Shown here piece by piece: positions 37,769 to 47,616 of a DNA stretch of 64,000 bases (its first letter is position 1; every line of letters starts with the position of its first letter). This stretch comes from Rhodospirillaceae bacterium. GTDB taxonomy: Bacteria > Pseudomonadota > Alphaproteobacteria > CACIAM-22H2. Position numbers and translations under genes: made by a program. Below the pieces are notes generated by a model. It ran no database searches. It saw only the letters and a list, made by a program, of their open reading frames with translations, and was not told the origin of the DNA. The stretch lies in contig JALHMR010000003.1 of NCBI GenBank assembly GCA_022843945.1, forward strand, positions 186,001 to 250,000, in the 5' to 3' direction.

Positions 37769-38323
37769 TTAGCCGGAGATCATCCGCAGCAGGACGCGGT
37801 CCCGGCGTACGAAATGATGGAACAGCGCCGCCCCGATATGCAGCGCCGCCAGCCCCGCGATCGTCAGGCCGACGAGCCCGTGCACGGACAGGAGCTGCTC
37901 CGACAACGCGCGGTTCGGGGCAAGGAGCGGCGGCAGCTCGAATAACCCGAAGACCGGCACCGGCGCCGGATAGGCTGAGGTGCCCGCCCAGCCGAGCAAC
38001 GGCTGGACAATCAGCAGCGCATAGAGCACCCAGTGCATGGCCTGCGCCGCAAGTCTCTGCACCGGCGGGATATCGCCCGGCAGCGGCGGCGGCTTGTGGG
38101 TCAGACGATAGGCCAGTCGCACGACGACCAGCAGGAGCAGCAACGCACCAACCGATTTGTGCAGGCTGTAGAGCGCGTCCTGCAGCTTCCCACCCCATTC
38201 ATTGGCGATGATGATGCCGACCGGCACCATAGTCAGCACCAAAGCGGCTGTAACCCAATGCAGCACCCGAGCAGTTGGCGTGTAACCGGGTGCCTGCGAT
38301 CCCTCGGCGGGAAGATGGGACAT
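37769..38323 (-). CDS. Cytochrome b561
   Basis: 184 aa, four transmembrane helices. Candidate haem-ligand histidines lie in VLHWVTAALV, LHKSVGALLLL, AMHWVLYALL and SVHGLVGLTIAGLAALHIGAALFHHF. Small b561 proteins move electrons between quinol and periplasmic acceptors, for instance oxidising superoxide or passing electrons to secreted redox proteins. It stands alone, convergent with the cyclohydrolase gene, and is the last gene before the second tRNA-end repeat. Confidence 0.9.
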   Translation of the reverse strand: MSHLPAEGSQAPGYTPTARVLHWVTAALVLTMVPVGIIIANEWGGKLQDALYSLHKSVGALLLLLVVVRLAYRLTHKPPPLPGDIPPVQRLAAQAMHWVLYALLIVQPLLGWAGTSAYPAPVPVFGLFELPPLLAPNRALSEQLLSVHGLVGLTIAGLAALHIGAALFHHFVRRDRVLLRMISG

Positions 38324-38379
38324 ATCGTGCCTCCTCGTCGCTGTTGGCCATCACAGGCGAACAGTATACCGACATAGAC

Positions 38380-38418
38380 GTTCGAGTCCTTTCACTCCCA
38401 CCAATTTCTCAAACCGGA
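38380..38418 (+). repeat. Candidate attachment site copy 2 (orphan tRNA-Pro 3' end)
   Basis: Direct repeat of 18814-18852 (35 of 39 identical), consisting of part of a T arm, the 3' acceptor strand, CCA and 15 flanking bases. The preceding bases (38340-38379) do not form the rest of a tRNA, so this is an orphan 3' end. It lies in a 188-bp gap between cytochrome b561 and the FAD oxidoreductase in which I see no gene. Confidence 0.6.
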
Positions 38419-38511
38419 AAGCCCAAGCTCTACCACGGGCGCGGCACCGCGCCTTATCCAGCGACCTCTTCTGCGCCTTACGGATCCTCGATGGCGTGAT
38501 CGGGATGCTGG

Positions 38512-39921
38512 TCACCGTCTGCAACGCGTCGCCGCCGCCGCACCGGCGATGCGGCCCAAGCCGATGGCGGCCAGCAACCCGTTGCCCGAAAGATAACCCC
38601 ACACGGCAGGCCCCGAGACACCGCATGCCGCCCCGCCGGCGGCGAACAGATTGGGGAGTGCCGCCCCGCTCGCTCGCAGCACCCGGGCGCGCTCATCGAC
38701 CAGCAATCCACCCTGGGTATGAAACAGCGCCCCTGTCACCTTGACGCCATAAAAGGGCGCGGCGAGAACCGGCTTTGTCGAGAAATCACGGCCGAACGGG
38801 TCGGATTGCCTGCCACTGGCTGCCTCGATCGTCGCCGCGAGGGTACCCTCGAGCGTCGCTTCAGGCAGCCCGAGCGACCGTGCAAGAGTCCGTATGTCTG
38901 CCGCGCTGCGGATCGCCCCCGCCGCCGCAGCGTTGCGATAGTCCTCGAATTGCAGCGCGATCCTGTGCCGGGGCTCATCGTAAATGTCCCAGGCAACGCC
39001 GCCCGGCTGGGCGAGAACGGCGACAGCCTGCTCGGAGTATCCCTGATGCTCATCGGAGAAGCGCTGGCCTGCGGCATTCACCTGGAATCCGCCCTCCATC
39101 ATCAGCGCCCAGGTGATCAGGATGTTGTGTGGCGTCGCTACCGATCCGTGGCCCTGGTAGGCGCCCATGTCCCGCGTCCCCGCGCCGAGCGCCGTGCCCC
39201 AGGCGATGGCGTCTCCTTCGTTTCCCGCGTGGCCGAAGAACAGCGCCGAGGCTGCTTCCGGAATGTGGCGCCGCACGAGGTCACGGTTGCCCCCAAAGCC
39301 GCTGCAGGCCAGCACGAGCGCCTCGCAGCCGATCGTCTCGGTCGTGCCGTCAGGCCGGTCGAGGCCGACGCCCACGACGCGATCGGCACTGACATAGAGC
39401 GCGTGAACATGGGCATCGGTCACCACATCGACGCCCGCCCGCGTCACTGCACTTGTCAGGCAAGCCATGAGCTCGGCTCCCGTGCGTTGCGGTGTGCCGT
39501 GCATGCGCAGAAGCGAGTGACCCGGATAGAGAAACCCCTCCACCAGCTCAAACGGCACGCCATGAGCATCCGCCAGCCATTCGAGTGTCGGGCCGATGCT
39601 CGTCGTTAGCGCTTCCACCAGGCGTGGGGCAGCGAGGCCCTTGGCTTTCGCCTGAATGTCCCGGGCGAACCGCGCTGGCGTGTCGGTGACGCCCTTCGCC
39701 GCCTGGAACCTGGTTCCCGCGGCGGGCACCAGGCCCGATGACAAGGCGGTCGAGCCCCGCGGCACCGTATCGCGTTCCAGCACCATGACCTGAGCGCCGC
39801 TCTCACGCGCCGCCAGCGCAGCCGTGAGGCCTGCTGCCCCCGCCCCAACGATCAACACGGGCACGGAGACCGGAAAATCGACCCTACCTGCGGGCAAAAC
39901 CGTGGGCGCGAACCGCTTCAT
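38512..39921 (-). CDS. FAD-dependent oxidoreductase, fumarate-reductase flavoprotein family
   Basis: 469 aa. N-terminal dinucleotide motif VLIVGAGAAGLTAALAARESGAQVMVLERD, then GSTALSSGLVPAAG (FAD pyrophosphate region), and C-terminal GALFHTQGGLLVDERARVL with a final VWGYLSGNGLLAA. The layout is that of soluble family members such as tricarballylate dehydrogenase or urocanate reductase, which introduce or reduce a C=C beside carboxylates. No signal peptide is seen. It is the last gene of the 13-gene operon, overlapping the isochorismatase-fold gene by four bases. A desaturase for a succinate-like intermediate is a reasonable inference. Confidence 0.82.
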   Translation of the reverse strand: MKRFAPTVLPAGRVDFPVSVPVLIVGAGAAGLTAALAARESGAQVMVLERDTVPRGSTALSSGLVPAAGTRFQAAKGVTDTPARFARDIQAKAKGLAAPRLVEALTTSIGPTLEWLADAHGVPFELVEGFLYPGHSLLRMHGTPQRTGAELMACLTSAVTRAGVDVVTDAHVHALYVSADRVVGVGLDRPDGTTETIGCEALVLACSGFGGNRDLVRRHIPEAASALFFGHAGNEGDAIAWGTALGAGTRDMGAYQGHGSVATPHNILITWALMMEGGFQVNAAGQRFSDEHQGYSEQAVAVLAQPGGVAWDIYDEPRHRIALQFEDYRNAAAAGAIRSAADIRTLARSLGLPEATLEGTLAATIEAASGRQSDPFGRDFSTKPVLAAPFYGVKVTGALFHTQGGLLVDERARVLRASGAALPNLFAAGGAACGVSGPAVWGYLSGNGLLAAIGLGRIAGAAAATRCRR

Positions 39922-40526
39922 GCGCCGAGGGCGGCGGCCAGCTCCGCGCAGGTCATGACAGGCGAGACCGCCGAGAGCGCCGCGACCGTCGATTGGTGGA
40001 CGTCGTCGCTGAACGCCGCGCAGCCATCGGAGAGCAGCACCGTAGTGAAGTCGCGCACATGCGCGTCGCGCAAGGTTGACGCAACCCCGCCGTTGGTCAC
40101 GATACCGGCGAAGATAAGGGTTTCCACCCCCAGCTTGCGCAACACGAACTCCATGCGGCTCATGTAGAAGGCTGAATAGGCCACCTTCTCGATGGCGATA
40201 TCGGCCGGCTGCAGCTCATCGATCAAGGCGTGCCCGAAGCTGCCGGGCACGAAGTCGCCCTTGGCGAGGAAGGGGCGCAGCTTCTTCAGGTGCGGCGAGA
40301 TGATCGGCTCGCCGCCCCGCCCCGGAACCAGGGTGAAATGCGTCGAGACGATCAGGATACCGGCCCGGCGCGCCGCCTCGACCACCGGTCGCAAACGGCC
40401 CGGCAGCGCGGCAATCGCAGGCGCCGTCTGGCCAGCCCGGCCGTAGGCGCCCATTGGGTGCAGGAAGTCATTCTGCAGATCAGCCAGAATCAGGGCGGTG
40501 GTCGTTGCCTCAAAACGGCGGGTCAT
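39918..40526 (-). CDS. Isochorismatase-fold hydrolase with Cys-to-Gly change
   Basis: 202 aa. The fold is clear: LADLQNDF with Asp16, and AIEKVAYSAFYMSRME with Lys114. In amidases of this family (nicotinamidase, maleamate amidohydrolase) the nucleophile is the Cys of a TxxCVxxT motif; here the segment reads TNGGVAST and Gly147 takes that place. True isochorismatases also lack this Cys, so the enzyme may hydrolyse without a covalent intermediate or act on another bond. It overlaps hyuA by four bases. Confidence 0.82.
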   Translation of the reverse strand: MTRRFEATTTALILADLQNDFLHPMGAYGRAGQTAPAIAALPGRLRPVVEAARRAGILIVSTHFTLVPGRGGEPIISPHLKKLRPFLAKGDFVPGSFGHALIDELQPADIAIEKVAYSAFYMSRMEFVLRKLGVETLIFAGIVTNGGVASTLRDAHVRDFTTVLLSDGCAAFSDDVHQSTVAALSAVSPVMTCAELAAALGA

Positions 40527-42574
40527 GATTTGCGCCTCAGGATGACGTTACCAAAGCCGTCCACCTGCGCGACAAGCTCCGGATCGATCCAGGTCGTCGC
40601 GTCGGGCTGCTCGAGGATCGCCGGGCCGGGGATTTCAGCCGCGACCGGCAGCGTCAACCGGTCGTAGATGCGCGTGGTGTGCGGCTGGCCTTCGAACCAC
40701 ACTTGGCGCTCCCCGGTTTGGGCCTCGGCAAGGCTGCCTCCGGCGGGCCGCAGCCGCGCCAGATCGAGCTTGGGCCGCTTGCCGATCACGGCCACGCGCA
40801 GGGTCAGGACACGGATGGCGATGCCCTCGAGCAACCGGCCGAAAGCCCGGCGGTAAGCGGCCTCGAAGGCCTGGCGGATCGAAAGGCCGGTCAGGTTTCG
40901 CACCGTGTCGGCTGGAAGCGACGTCGCCACCGTGTGGGTCTGCCCGATATACGACATATCGAGTTCGATCTCGGTCTCGATTCCTTCGAGCGCCACGCCG
41001 CTGTCCCCGAGCAATACCCGCCCGTCGCGCTCCACGTCGGCGATCGAAGCCCCAAGCGCACCCACGTCCAGGTCGTCGAGCGCCCGGTTCACGGTGTGCA
41101 CGTAGTCGTGGCGCATATCGGCGATCACACAGCCCAGTGCCGAGGTGACACCGGGAAAGCGCGGCACCAGCGCCGAGGCGAGACCGACCGCCTTGATCAG
41201 CGAACCGGCGTGCAGCCCCCCGGCACCGCCGAAGGGCATCAGGGAGAAGCGCTTGGGATCGTGGCCGCGCTCGATCGACACCAGGCGAATGGCGCCTGCC
41301 ATGTGCGAGTTCGCGATGCGCAGTATTGCCTCGGCTGCGGCATACGTGTCGAGCTTGAGGGGCCGACCGACGGCCGCGTCGATAGCCGCCTTGGCTGCCG
41401 CCGCATCGAGCCTTTGCAGCTTGCCGCCGATCGGCCGATCCGCGTTGATGCGGCCAAGAACCAGGTTGGCGTCGGTGACCGTGGGGCGATCGCCCTTGCC
41501 GTAGCAAGCGGGCCCGGGATCCGACCCAGCCGATTCCGGACCGACCTGCAGCAGGCCGCCGCGATCGATGCCGGCGACCGAGCCCCCACCCGCACCGATC
41601 GTGGTGATCTCGATCATCGGCGTGCGTACGACCAGGCCGAAATCGATGGTCGTTTGCGCCGCAAGCACCGAGCGCCCGCCCGCGATCAGCGCCACGTCGA
41701 AGCTCGTGCCCCCCATGTCCCCGGTGATGATGTTCGGGAATCCGGCCGTGTTCGCAATATGAGCCGCGGCGATGACACCCGCCGCCGGCCCGGAAAGGGC
41801 AGTCCGCACGGGAAGACGGGTCGCCGTCGCCACCGACATGACACCGCCATTCGACTGCACGATCAGCAACTGGCCTTTGCTGCCCCGTTCCCTGAGGCGC
41901 TTGTCCAGCGCCGCGAAATAGGAGGCGACCACGGGCTGCAGATAAGCGTTGAGCGCGGTCGTCGAGGTGCGCTCGAACTCCCGGATTTCCGGGAGGATCT
42001 CGCTGGACGCCGTCAGGTAGTCGTTGGGCCAGACCTCCCGCAGCGCCGCCAGGGCTGCCCGCTCATTGGCCGCGTTGGCGTACGAATTGATGAAGACGAC
42101 GGCGACGGACTCCGCCCCGCGCTCGCGCAGCATGCGCGCCACTCGCTTCACCTCGTCCGGGTCGACCGCCGCGCGAATGGTGCCGTCCGCCAGGGTTCGC
42201 TCGGCAACCTCTAGGCGCAAGTCGCGCGGCACCACGGGAATGAACTCGCCCCACAGGCCCCAGGTCTGCCGCCGGTCGCGGCGGCGCATCTCCAGGACAT
42301 CGGCAAAGCCAGATGTGGTGATGATGCCCGTGCGCGCCCCTTTGCGCTCGAGCAGCGCGTTGGTGCCCACCGTCGTGCCGTGGACGATCGCCGCCAGATT
42401 GGCAAAGGGGTGACCGCCGGCGGCGATGCCATCGAGGAAGCCAATGGACTGGTCGCCGCGGGTCGAGGGCACTTTGCGCGTGGCAAGGGCGCCCGATGCC
42501 TCGTCGTAGAAGAAGAGGTCGGTAAACGTGCCACCGACATCGACGCCGACAACGATGGAAGGCTTCGTCGTCAT
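40523..42574 (-). CDS. hyuA: N-methylhydantoinase/oxoprolinase subunit A
   Basis: 683 aa, the usual length. The actin-like ATP-binding parts are VGVDVGGTFTDLFFYDE at the N-terminus, GPAAGVIAA near residue 255 and GDMGGTSFDVALI near residue 283. HyuA with HyuB hydrolyses (ATP-dependent) or carboxylates cyclic amides and ketones, for example hydantoins, 5-oxoproline or acetophenone. Its start directly follows the HyuB stop (TAGATG). Which ring is the substrate is not visible. Confidence 0.92.
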   Translation of the reverse strand: MTTKPSIVVGVDVGGTFTDLFFYDEASGALATRKVPSTRGDQSIGFLDGIAAGGHPFANLAAIVHGTTVGTNALLERKGARTGIITTSGFADVLEMRRRDRRQTWGLWGEFIPVVPRDLRLEVAERTLADGTIRAAVDPDEVKRVARMLRERGAESVAVVFINSYANAANERAALAALREVWPNDYLTASSEILPEIREFERTSTTALNAYLQPVVASYFAALDKRLRERGSKGQLLIVQSNGGVMSVATATRLPVRTALSGPAAGVIAAAHIANTAGFPNIITGDMGGTSFDVALIAGGRSVLAAQTTIDFGLVVRTPMIEITTIGAGGGSVAGIDRGGLLQVGPESAGSDPGPACYGKGDRPTVTDANLVLGRINADRPIGGKLQRLDAAAAKAAIDAAVGRPLKLDTYAAAEAILRIANSHMAGAIRLVSIERGHDPKRFSLMPFGGAGGLHAGSLIKAVGLASALVPRFPGVTSALGCVIADMRHDYVHTVNRALDDLDVGALGASIADVERDGRVLLGDSGVALEGIETEIELDMSYIGQTHTVATSLPADTVRNLTGLSIRQAFEAAYRRAFGRLLEGIAIRVLTLRVAVIGKRPKLDLARLRPAGGSLAEAQTGERQVWFEGQPHTTRIYDRLTLPVAAEIPGPAILEQPDATTWIDPELVAQVDGFGNVILRRKS

Positions 42575-44245
42575 CTAGCCTACGTCGCTCCCGTAGTCGC
42601 GACGTGCCGCATCTCGGGTCACATACCCCAGCCGAACGTCCCGGCGCACGGCCTCCGGCGACCGCTCCCGGGGATCGCCATAGCCGCCACCGCCTGGCGT
42701 CTCCAGGCGAACGCGCTGCCCGCGCGCGAGCGACAAGCCGACCATCTTCGAGGCCATCGGTGGCGACCGTATTTCACCCGCTTGCGGATAAAAGAACCGG
42801 TTGAGCGCGCCGGGCTGGCCGCCGACCACCCCCGCCGGCGCAAACCTGCCGCGCTCGCCGAACAGAAACACGTCGGCCTGCTCTTCCAGCAGCTCGAGCT
42901 CGTAGATCGCCCCTAACCCGCCGCGATGGCGTCCGGCGCCACCTGAGTCCGGCCGGAGCGCCCAACGCGTGAACATGACCGGGTACGCCGCCTCCAGGAT
43001 CTCGACGGGGGGAATGGTCGCGGTCGAAATGGGCGCATTGCCGTGGTTCAGCCCGTCGCTTTCCGGATTGCCGCCAAGCCCGCCGCCAAAAAACGAGAAC
43101 ATCACCCAGCGCCGCCCGTCGCGCCGGTAGCCGGCCAGCGACAGCGCGTTGATCGTGCCATAGGCGCAACCGTTGACCCTCTCGGGCGCCGCGCGGGCCA
43201 GCGCCTGGAACACGACATCGATCACCCGCAGAATGGTCTCGGTGTAGCCGCCGACCGGCTTTGGCGCGCGCGCCGCCAGGATCGAAGACTCCGGGATGAC
43301 GAAGCGAACTGGCTCGAGACAGCCCGCGTTGGCCGGCACCTCCCGAAACACATGCTTCAGCGCCACGTAGCAGCTGGCGATGGCCGTGGACTTGGCGATG
43401 TTCACCGGGCCGGCGCAGGGCGGCGCGCTGCGCGAGAAGTCCATCACCATCCGATCGCCCTCGATGGTCAGATCGAGCGCGATCTTGAGCGGCTGATCGG
43501 CAATGCCGTCGTTGTCGAGGAAGTCCTCGGCTGAGTAGGTGCCGTCGGGGAGGTCGCGGATGTGAGCGCGCATGAGCCGGGCCGCCATTGCCCGCAATTC
43601 GGCCAGTGCGACCGCCACGGTCTCGGCGCCGTATTCACCGAGCAGTTCGCCCAGGCGTTTTGCGCCCAGATCGAGCGCGTTGATCTGGCCGTTGAGATCA
43701 CCGTACAGGCTGGTTGGCTGGCGGGAATTGCATTTGAGGATATCGACGATGTCATTGTTGATCTGCCCGGCGCTCACCAGCTTCACCGGCGGGATATGGA
43801 CACCTTCCTGGAAGCTCTCGCTGGCCACCGGGTTGTAGTTACCCGGGACATTGCCGCCGACGTCGTGCCAGTGGCCGACCGAAGCCAGCCAGCAGAAGAG
43901 CCGGCCGTCGTGGAAATACGGGCGCACGAGCTTGAAATCCGACAGGTGGGTGCCGCCGTCATAGGGATCGTTGAAGATGAAGACGTCGCCATCCGCCAGC
44001 TCGCCGTGCGACGCCCTCTCGATCGTCGCCCGCACGGCAAACGCCATGACGCCGACGAAGATCGGCAGACCGGACTTGCCCTGAACCAGGGTGTCGCCCG
44101 TCACGGCGTCATAGAGCCCATGGGAGGCGTCGTGGGCTTCCGCGATGATCGGGTTGAACGCCGTCCGGAACAGCGTCGCGTCCATCTCGTCGGCGATCTG
44201 CTCCAGCCGGCCTTTGAGAACCGCCAGGGTGACGGGATCGATCAT
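42575..44245 (-). CDS. hyuB: N-methylhydantoinase/oxoprolinase subunit B
   Basis: 556 aa. The N-terminus DPVTLAVLKGRLEQIADEMDATLFRTAFNPIIAE and the glycine-rich C-terminus (LETPGGGGYGDPRERSPEAV) are diagnostic. VFIFNDPYDGGTHLSDFKLV lies near residue 90. It partners HyuA, encoded immediately downstream. The start overlaps the lyase stop by four bases (ATGA). Confidence 0.92.
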   Translation of the reverse strand: MIDPVTLAVLKGRLEQIADEMDATLFRTAFNPIIAEAHDASHGLYDAVTGDTLVQGKSGLPIFVGVMAFAVRATIERASHGELADGDVFIFNDPYDGGTHLSDFKLVRPYFHDGRLFCWLASVGHWHDVGGNVPGNYNPVASESFQEGVHIPPVKLVSAGQINNDIVDILKCNSRQPTSLYGDLNGQINALDLGAKRLGELLGEYGAETVAVALAELRAMAARLMRAHIRDLPDGTYSAEDFLDNDGIADQPLKIALDLTIEGDRMVMDFSRSAPPCAGPVNIAKSTAIASCYVALKHVFREVPANAGCLEPVRFVIPESSILAARAPKPVGGYTETILRVIDVVFQALARAAPERVNGCAYGTINALSLAGYRRDGRRWVMFSFFGGGLGGNPESDGLNHGNAPISTATIPPVEILEAAYPVMFTRWALRPDSGGAGRHRGGLGAIYELELLEEQADVFLFGERGRFAPAGVVGGQPGALNRFFYPQAGEIRSPPMASKMVGLSLARGQRVRLETPGGGGYGDPRERSPEAVRRDVRLGYVTRDAARRDYGSDVG

Positions 44246-45111
44246 GTTCCGCTCCTGCCGTAGCGATTGCCTCGCTCGCGAAAGACCTCTGTTCCCAGCA
44301 GCCCGTTGAGGCCGGCAAAGTCGAGCATGCGATCGCGATAGGGATCGGTGGTGCCGTGCGCCTTGAGGCTGGCGAAATAGTCACGCAACCCAAACGCCAG
44401 GGCGCGCGCCGTGCCACCCGGAAAGATGACCAGCCGGTAGCCTAGCGCCTGCAGCTCCGCCGCCGAGAGCATCGGGGTCTTGCCGCCCTCGACCATATTG
44501 GCCATGACCGGGACGTGGGCGCCGAACCGCGCGGCAATCGCCGCGAGCTGCTCACGACTGCTCGGCGCCTCGACAAACAGCATGTCGGCACCCGCCTCGA
44601 CATAGGCCGCCGCTCGGTCGAGCGCGGCCTCGAAACCCTCGACGGCGATCGCGTCGGTGCGGGCGATCAGCAGCATGTCGGCCGAGTGGCGGCTATCGAG
44701 CGCCGCCTTGATCTTGCCGACCATCTCGGCCTTCGGGATCAATGCCTTTTCGGAGAGATGGCCGCAGCGCTTGGGCGTGCTCTGGTCCTCCAGCTGGAGA
44801 GCCGAGGCGCCGCGCCGCTCGAATTCCCGCACGGTGCGTTGCACGTTGAGCGCATTGCCGAAGCCGGTATCGATGTCGACGATCACCGGGATGGTGGTGC
44901 GTTCGCGGATCGCGCTCAGCGTATCGGCAACCTCGGTCATGGAGACCAGGCCGATGTCCGGCAGGGCGAAGCGCGTATAGCAGATGCTAGCCCCGGAGAG
45001 ATACGCCGCCGGGAAACCGGCCTCGGCGACCAGCCTGGCTGACAAACCGTCGAAGACGCCCGGCGCCACAACGATCTCGGGTCCGGCGAGGAGCTGGCGC
45101 AGCCCGGTCAT
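44242..45111 (-). CDS. Isocitrate lyase/PEP mutase-family C-C lyase
   Basis: 289 aa. Mg2+-dependent TIM barrel: DIDTGFGNALNVQRTV holds metal-binding Asp residues, LQLEDQ follows, and TPKRCGHLSEK is the active-site loop with the Cys found in isocitrate, methylisocitrate and 2,3-dimethylmalate lyases. It splits a substituted malate or succinate to pyruvate or glyoxylate plus an acid. It is encoded right after a LeuC/LeuD-type hydratase; in Eubacterium barkeri a lyase of this family and such a hydratase together degrade dimethylmaleate, a useful precedent. Confidence 0.87.
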   Translation of the reverse strand: MTGLRQLLAGPEIVVAPGVFDGLSARLVAEAGFPAAYLSGASICYTRFALPDIGLVSMTEVADTLSAIRERTTIPVIVDIDTGFGNALNVQRTVREFERRGASALQLEDQSTPKRCGHLSEKALIPKAEMVGKIKAALDSRHSADMLLIARTDAIAVEGFEAALDRAAAYVEAGADMLFVEAPSSREQLAAIAARFGAHVPVMANMVEGGKTPMLSAAELQALGYRLVIFPGGTARALAFGLRDYFASLKAHGTTDPYRDRMLDFAGLNGLLGTEVFRERGNRYGRSGT

Positions 45112-45620
45112 GACGTCCTCTTCTGCGTCTTGAGCTTTTTGGCGAGATGCGGGATGAGCCCGCCGTCGCTTACCATCTCGAGGAGATGAGCGGGAATCGG
45201 CTCGCAGGCATAGGTTTGGCTCCGGGTACGATTGGTGATCCGCCCGGCGACGGGATCGACTGTCAGCAGGTCGCCGGCAAGGATGCGTCCGGCATCAGGG
45301 CATTCCAAAGGTGCCAGGCCGAGATTGAGACAGTTGCGGAAGAACAGCCCGGCGAAGGACCTGGCGATCACCGCCGCGACGCCGAGTTGCCGCAGCACCA
45401 TCGCCGCCTGCTCGCGCGAGGAACCCATGCCGAAATTCTCGCCGCCGACCACGATATCGCCCAAACGCACCGACGCGGCGAAGCCCGGATCGAGAGATTC
45501 CAGGCAGTGCCCGGCCAGGGCATCGATCGGCCCTTTCATGTAAACGCCGGGCGCCAGCGCATCGGTATCGACGTTGTCGCCGAACACGAAAGCCCGTCCC
45601 GGACCCGTCTGCGGGCTCAT
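45108..45620 (-). CDS. Aconitase-family hydratase small subunit (LeuD-like)
   Basis: 170 aa, the length of the archaeal/short LeuD branch. The motif VVGGENFGMGSSREQAAMVL (residues 58-77) is the swivelling-domain substrate loop, and ARSFAGLFFRNCLNLGLAPLEC follows. It pairs with the large subunit encoded just upstream (four-base overlap). No leuA or leuB is nearby, so leucine synthesis is unlikely; a hydratase for a substituted maleate is inferred from the following lyase gene. Confidence 0.88.
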   Translation of the reverse strand: MSPQTGPGRAFVFGDNVDTDALAPGVYMKGPIDALAGHCLESLDPGFAASVRLGDIVVGGENFGMGSSREQAAMVLRQLGVAAVIARSFAGLFFRNCLNLGLAPLECPDAGRILAGDLLTVDPVAGRITNRTRSQTYACEPIPAHLLEMVSDGGLIPHLAKKLKTQKRTS

Positions 45621-46897
45621 GCCGCCGCCTTTTCCGCCAACAGCGGACGTGGATCGGTGACGCGGCCGGTCACCGCCGACGCTGCAACGGTGTAGGCCGA
45701 GCCGAGGTAGACCTTCGAGCCGGGATGGCCCATGCGTCCTTTGAAGTTGCGGGCGGTCGACGAGAGGCAGACCTCGCCTTCGGCGAGCACGCCGGCGCCA
45801 TAGCCGGCACAGGCCCCGCAGCCCGAAGGCATCAGGATGGCGCCCGCTTCGGTCAGTACCGCCAGGGTGCCGTCCGCCGCCGCCGCGGCGGTGATACGCT
45901 GTGACGCGGGCGCGACCAGCAGGCGCGTATGGCGCGCCACCTTGCGGCCGCGCAGGATATCGGCGGCCATGCGCAGATCTTCGAGCTTGGCGCCCGTGCA
46001 GGCGCCGATGTAGCACTGGTCAATGCGCACGTCGGGATAGTCACCGACCGGCGCTGAATTCTCAGGCGTATGCGGGGCCGCGACCTGTGGCTGGAGCACG
46101 CTGGCGTCGAATTCCCACACCTTGGCATAGCTCGCATCCGCATCGCTCTGCCACGACGATGCGTCGGGCGCCGACACGCCCACGGCCGCGAGCGCCTCCA
46201 CCGTTACGCGGTCCGGCGCGATGATCCCGGTCTGAGCCCCCAATTCCGCGGCCATGTTGGTAAGCACCATGCGCTCGGCCATCGGCAACGCCGCTATGGC
46301 CGATCCGGTATATTCGACGACACCGTACTTGACCGTGCCCAGCCCCAGGTTGCGGCACAAGGCCAGCATGACGTCCTTGGCCGCCAGACCCTGACCGAGG
46401 CGACCCGTCCAGCGCACCAGATGGGTCGACGGCACCTTCAGCCAGATCTCACCGGTGACCAGGACGCCACACATCTCGGTGGCGCCGATGCCGAACATGA
46501 AACAGCCCCAGGCGCCGGCGGTGGGCGAATGCGAATCCCCGCCGACCGCGAAGATGCCCGGCCGCAGATGCCCGCGCTCCGGCAGGATGACGTGGCAGAT
46601 TCCCTCCATGTCGTAGAAATTATCGACGCCCTCCTCGCGCACCCACTTGCGCGTGAGGTCGAGGATCGCGGCGCTCTCGGCGTCGAAAGCCGGCACGTAG
46701 TGATCGGTGACCACGACGATGCGGCTGGGGTCCCAGGGTTTGGCGCCGAGTTGCTCCAGCATCGGCTTGTGGCGCCGCGGTCCGCTCGAATCGTGCACCA
46801 TCGACAGATCGACCTTGGCGGTCACGATCTCACCTGGCCGGACAGAGTCCCGCCTGGCCGCCCGCGCAATGATCTTCTCGGCAAGCGTGTGACCCAT
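45617..46897 (-). CDS. Aconitase-family hydratase large subunit (LeuC-like)
   Basis: 426 aa from ATG 46897-46895 (MGHTLAEKIIARAA). Three cysteines for the [4Fe-4S] cluster are present: in CYIGACTGAKLEDLR and in PSGCGACAGYGAG. GGDSHSPTAGAWGCF and STARNFKGRMGHPGS are the usual substrate-site segments. The short length matches the homoaconitase/archaeal-type LeuC branch, which also includes dimethylmaleate and 2-methylmaleate (citraconate) hydratases. It starts two bases after the stop of the ABC ATPase gene. Confidence 0.9.
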   Translation of the reverse strand: MGHTLAEKIIARAARRDSVRPGEIVTAKVDLSMVHDSSGPRRHKPMLEQLGAKPWDPSRIVVVTDHYVPAFDAESAAILDLTRKWVREEGVDNFYDMEGICHVILPERGHLRPGIFAVGGDSHSPTAGAWGCFMFGIGATEMCGVLVTGEIWLKVPSTHLVRWTGRLGQGLAAKDVMLALCRNLGLGTVKYGVVEYTGSAIAALPMAERMVLTNMAAELGAQTGIIAPDRVTVEALAAVGVSAPDASSWQSDADASYAKVWEFDASVLQPQVAAPHTPENSAPVGDYPDVRIDQCYIGACTGAKLEDLRMAADILRGRKVARHTRLLVAPASQRITAAAAADGTLAVLTEAGAILMPSGCGACAGYGAGVLAEGEVCLSSTARNFKGRMGHPGSKVYLGSAYTVAASAVTGRVTDPRPLLAEKAAA

Positions 46898-46899
46898 GA

Positions 46900-47612
<713 letters not shown>

Positions 47613-47616
<4 letters not shown>

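Noticed and set aside
40679..42214. Rightward 511-codon frame opposite hyuA
   Set aside because: Shadow of the hydantoinase gene.
45108..46897. Leucine biosynthesis leuCD
   Set aside because: No leuA or leuB, and the pair is embedded in a catabolic operon with a C-C lyase.
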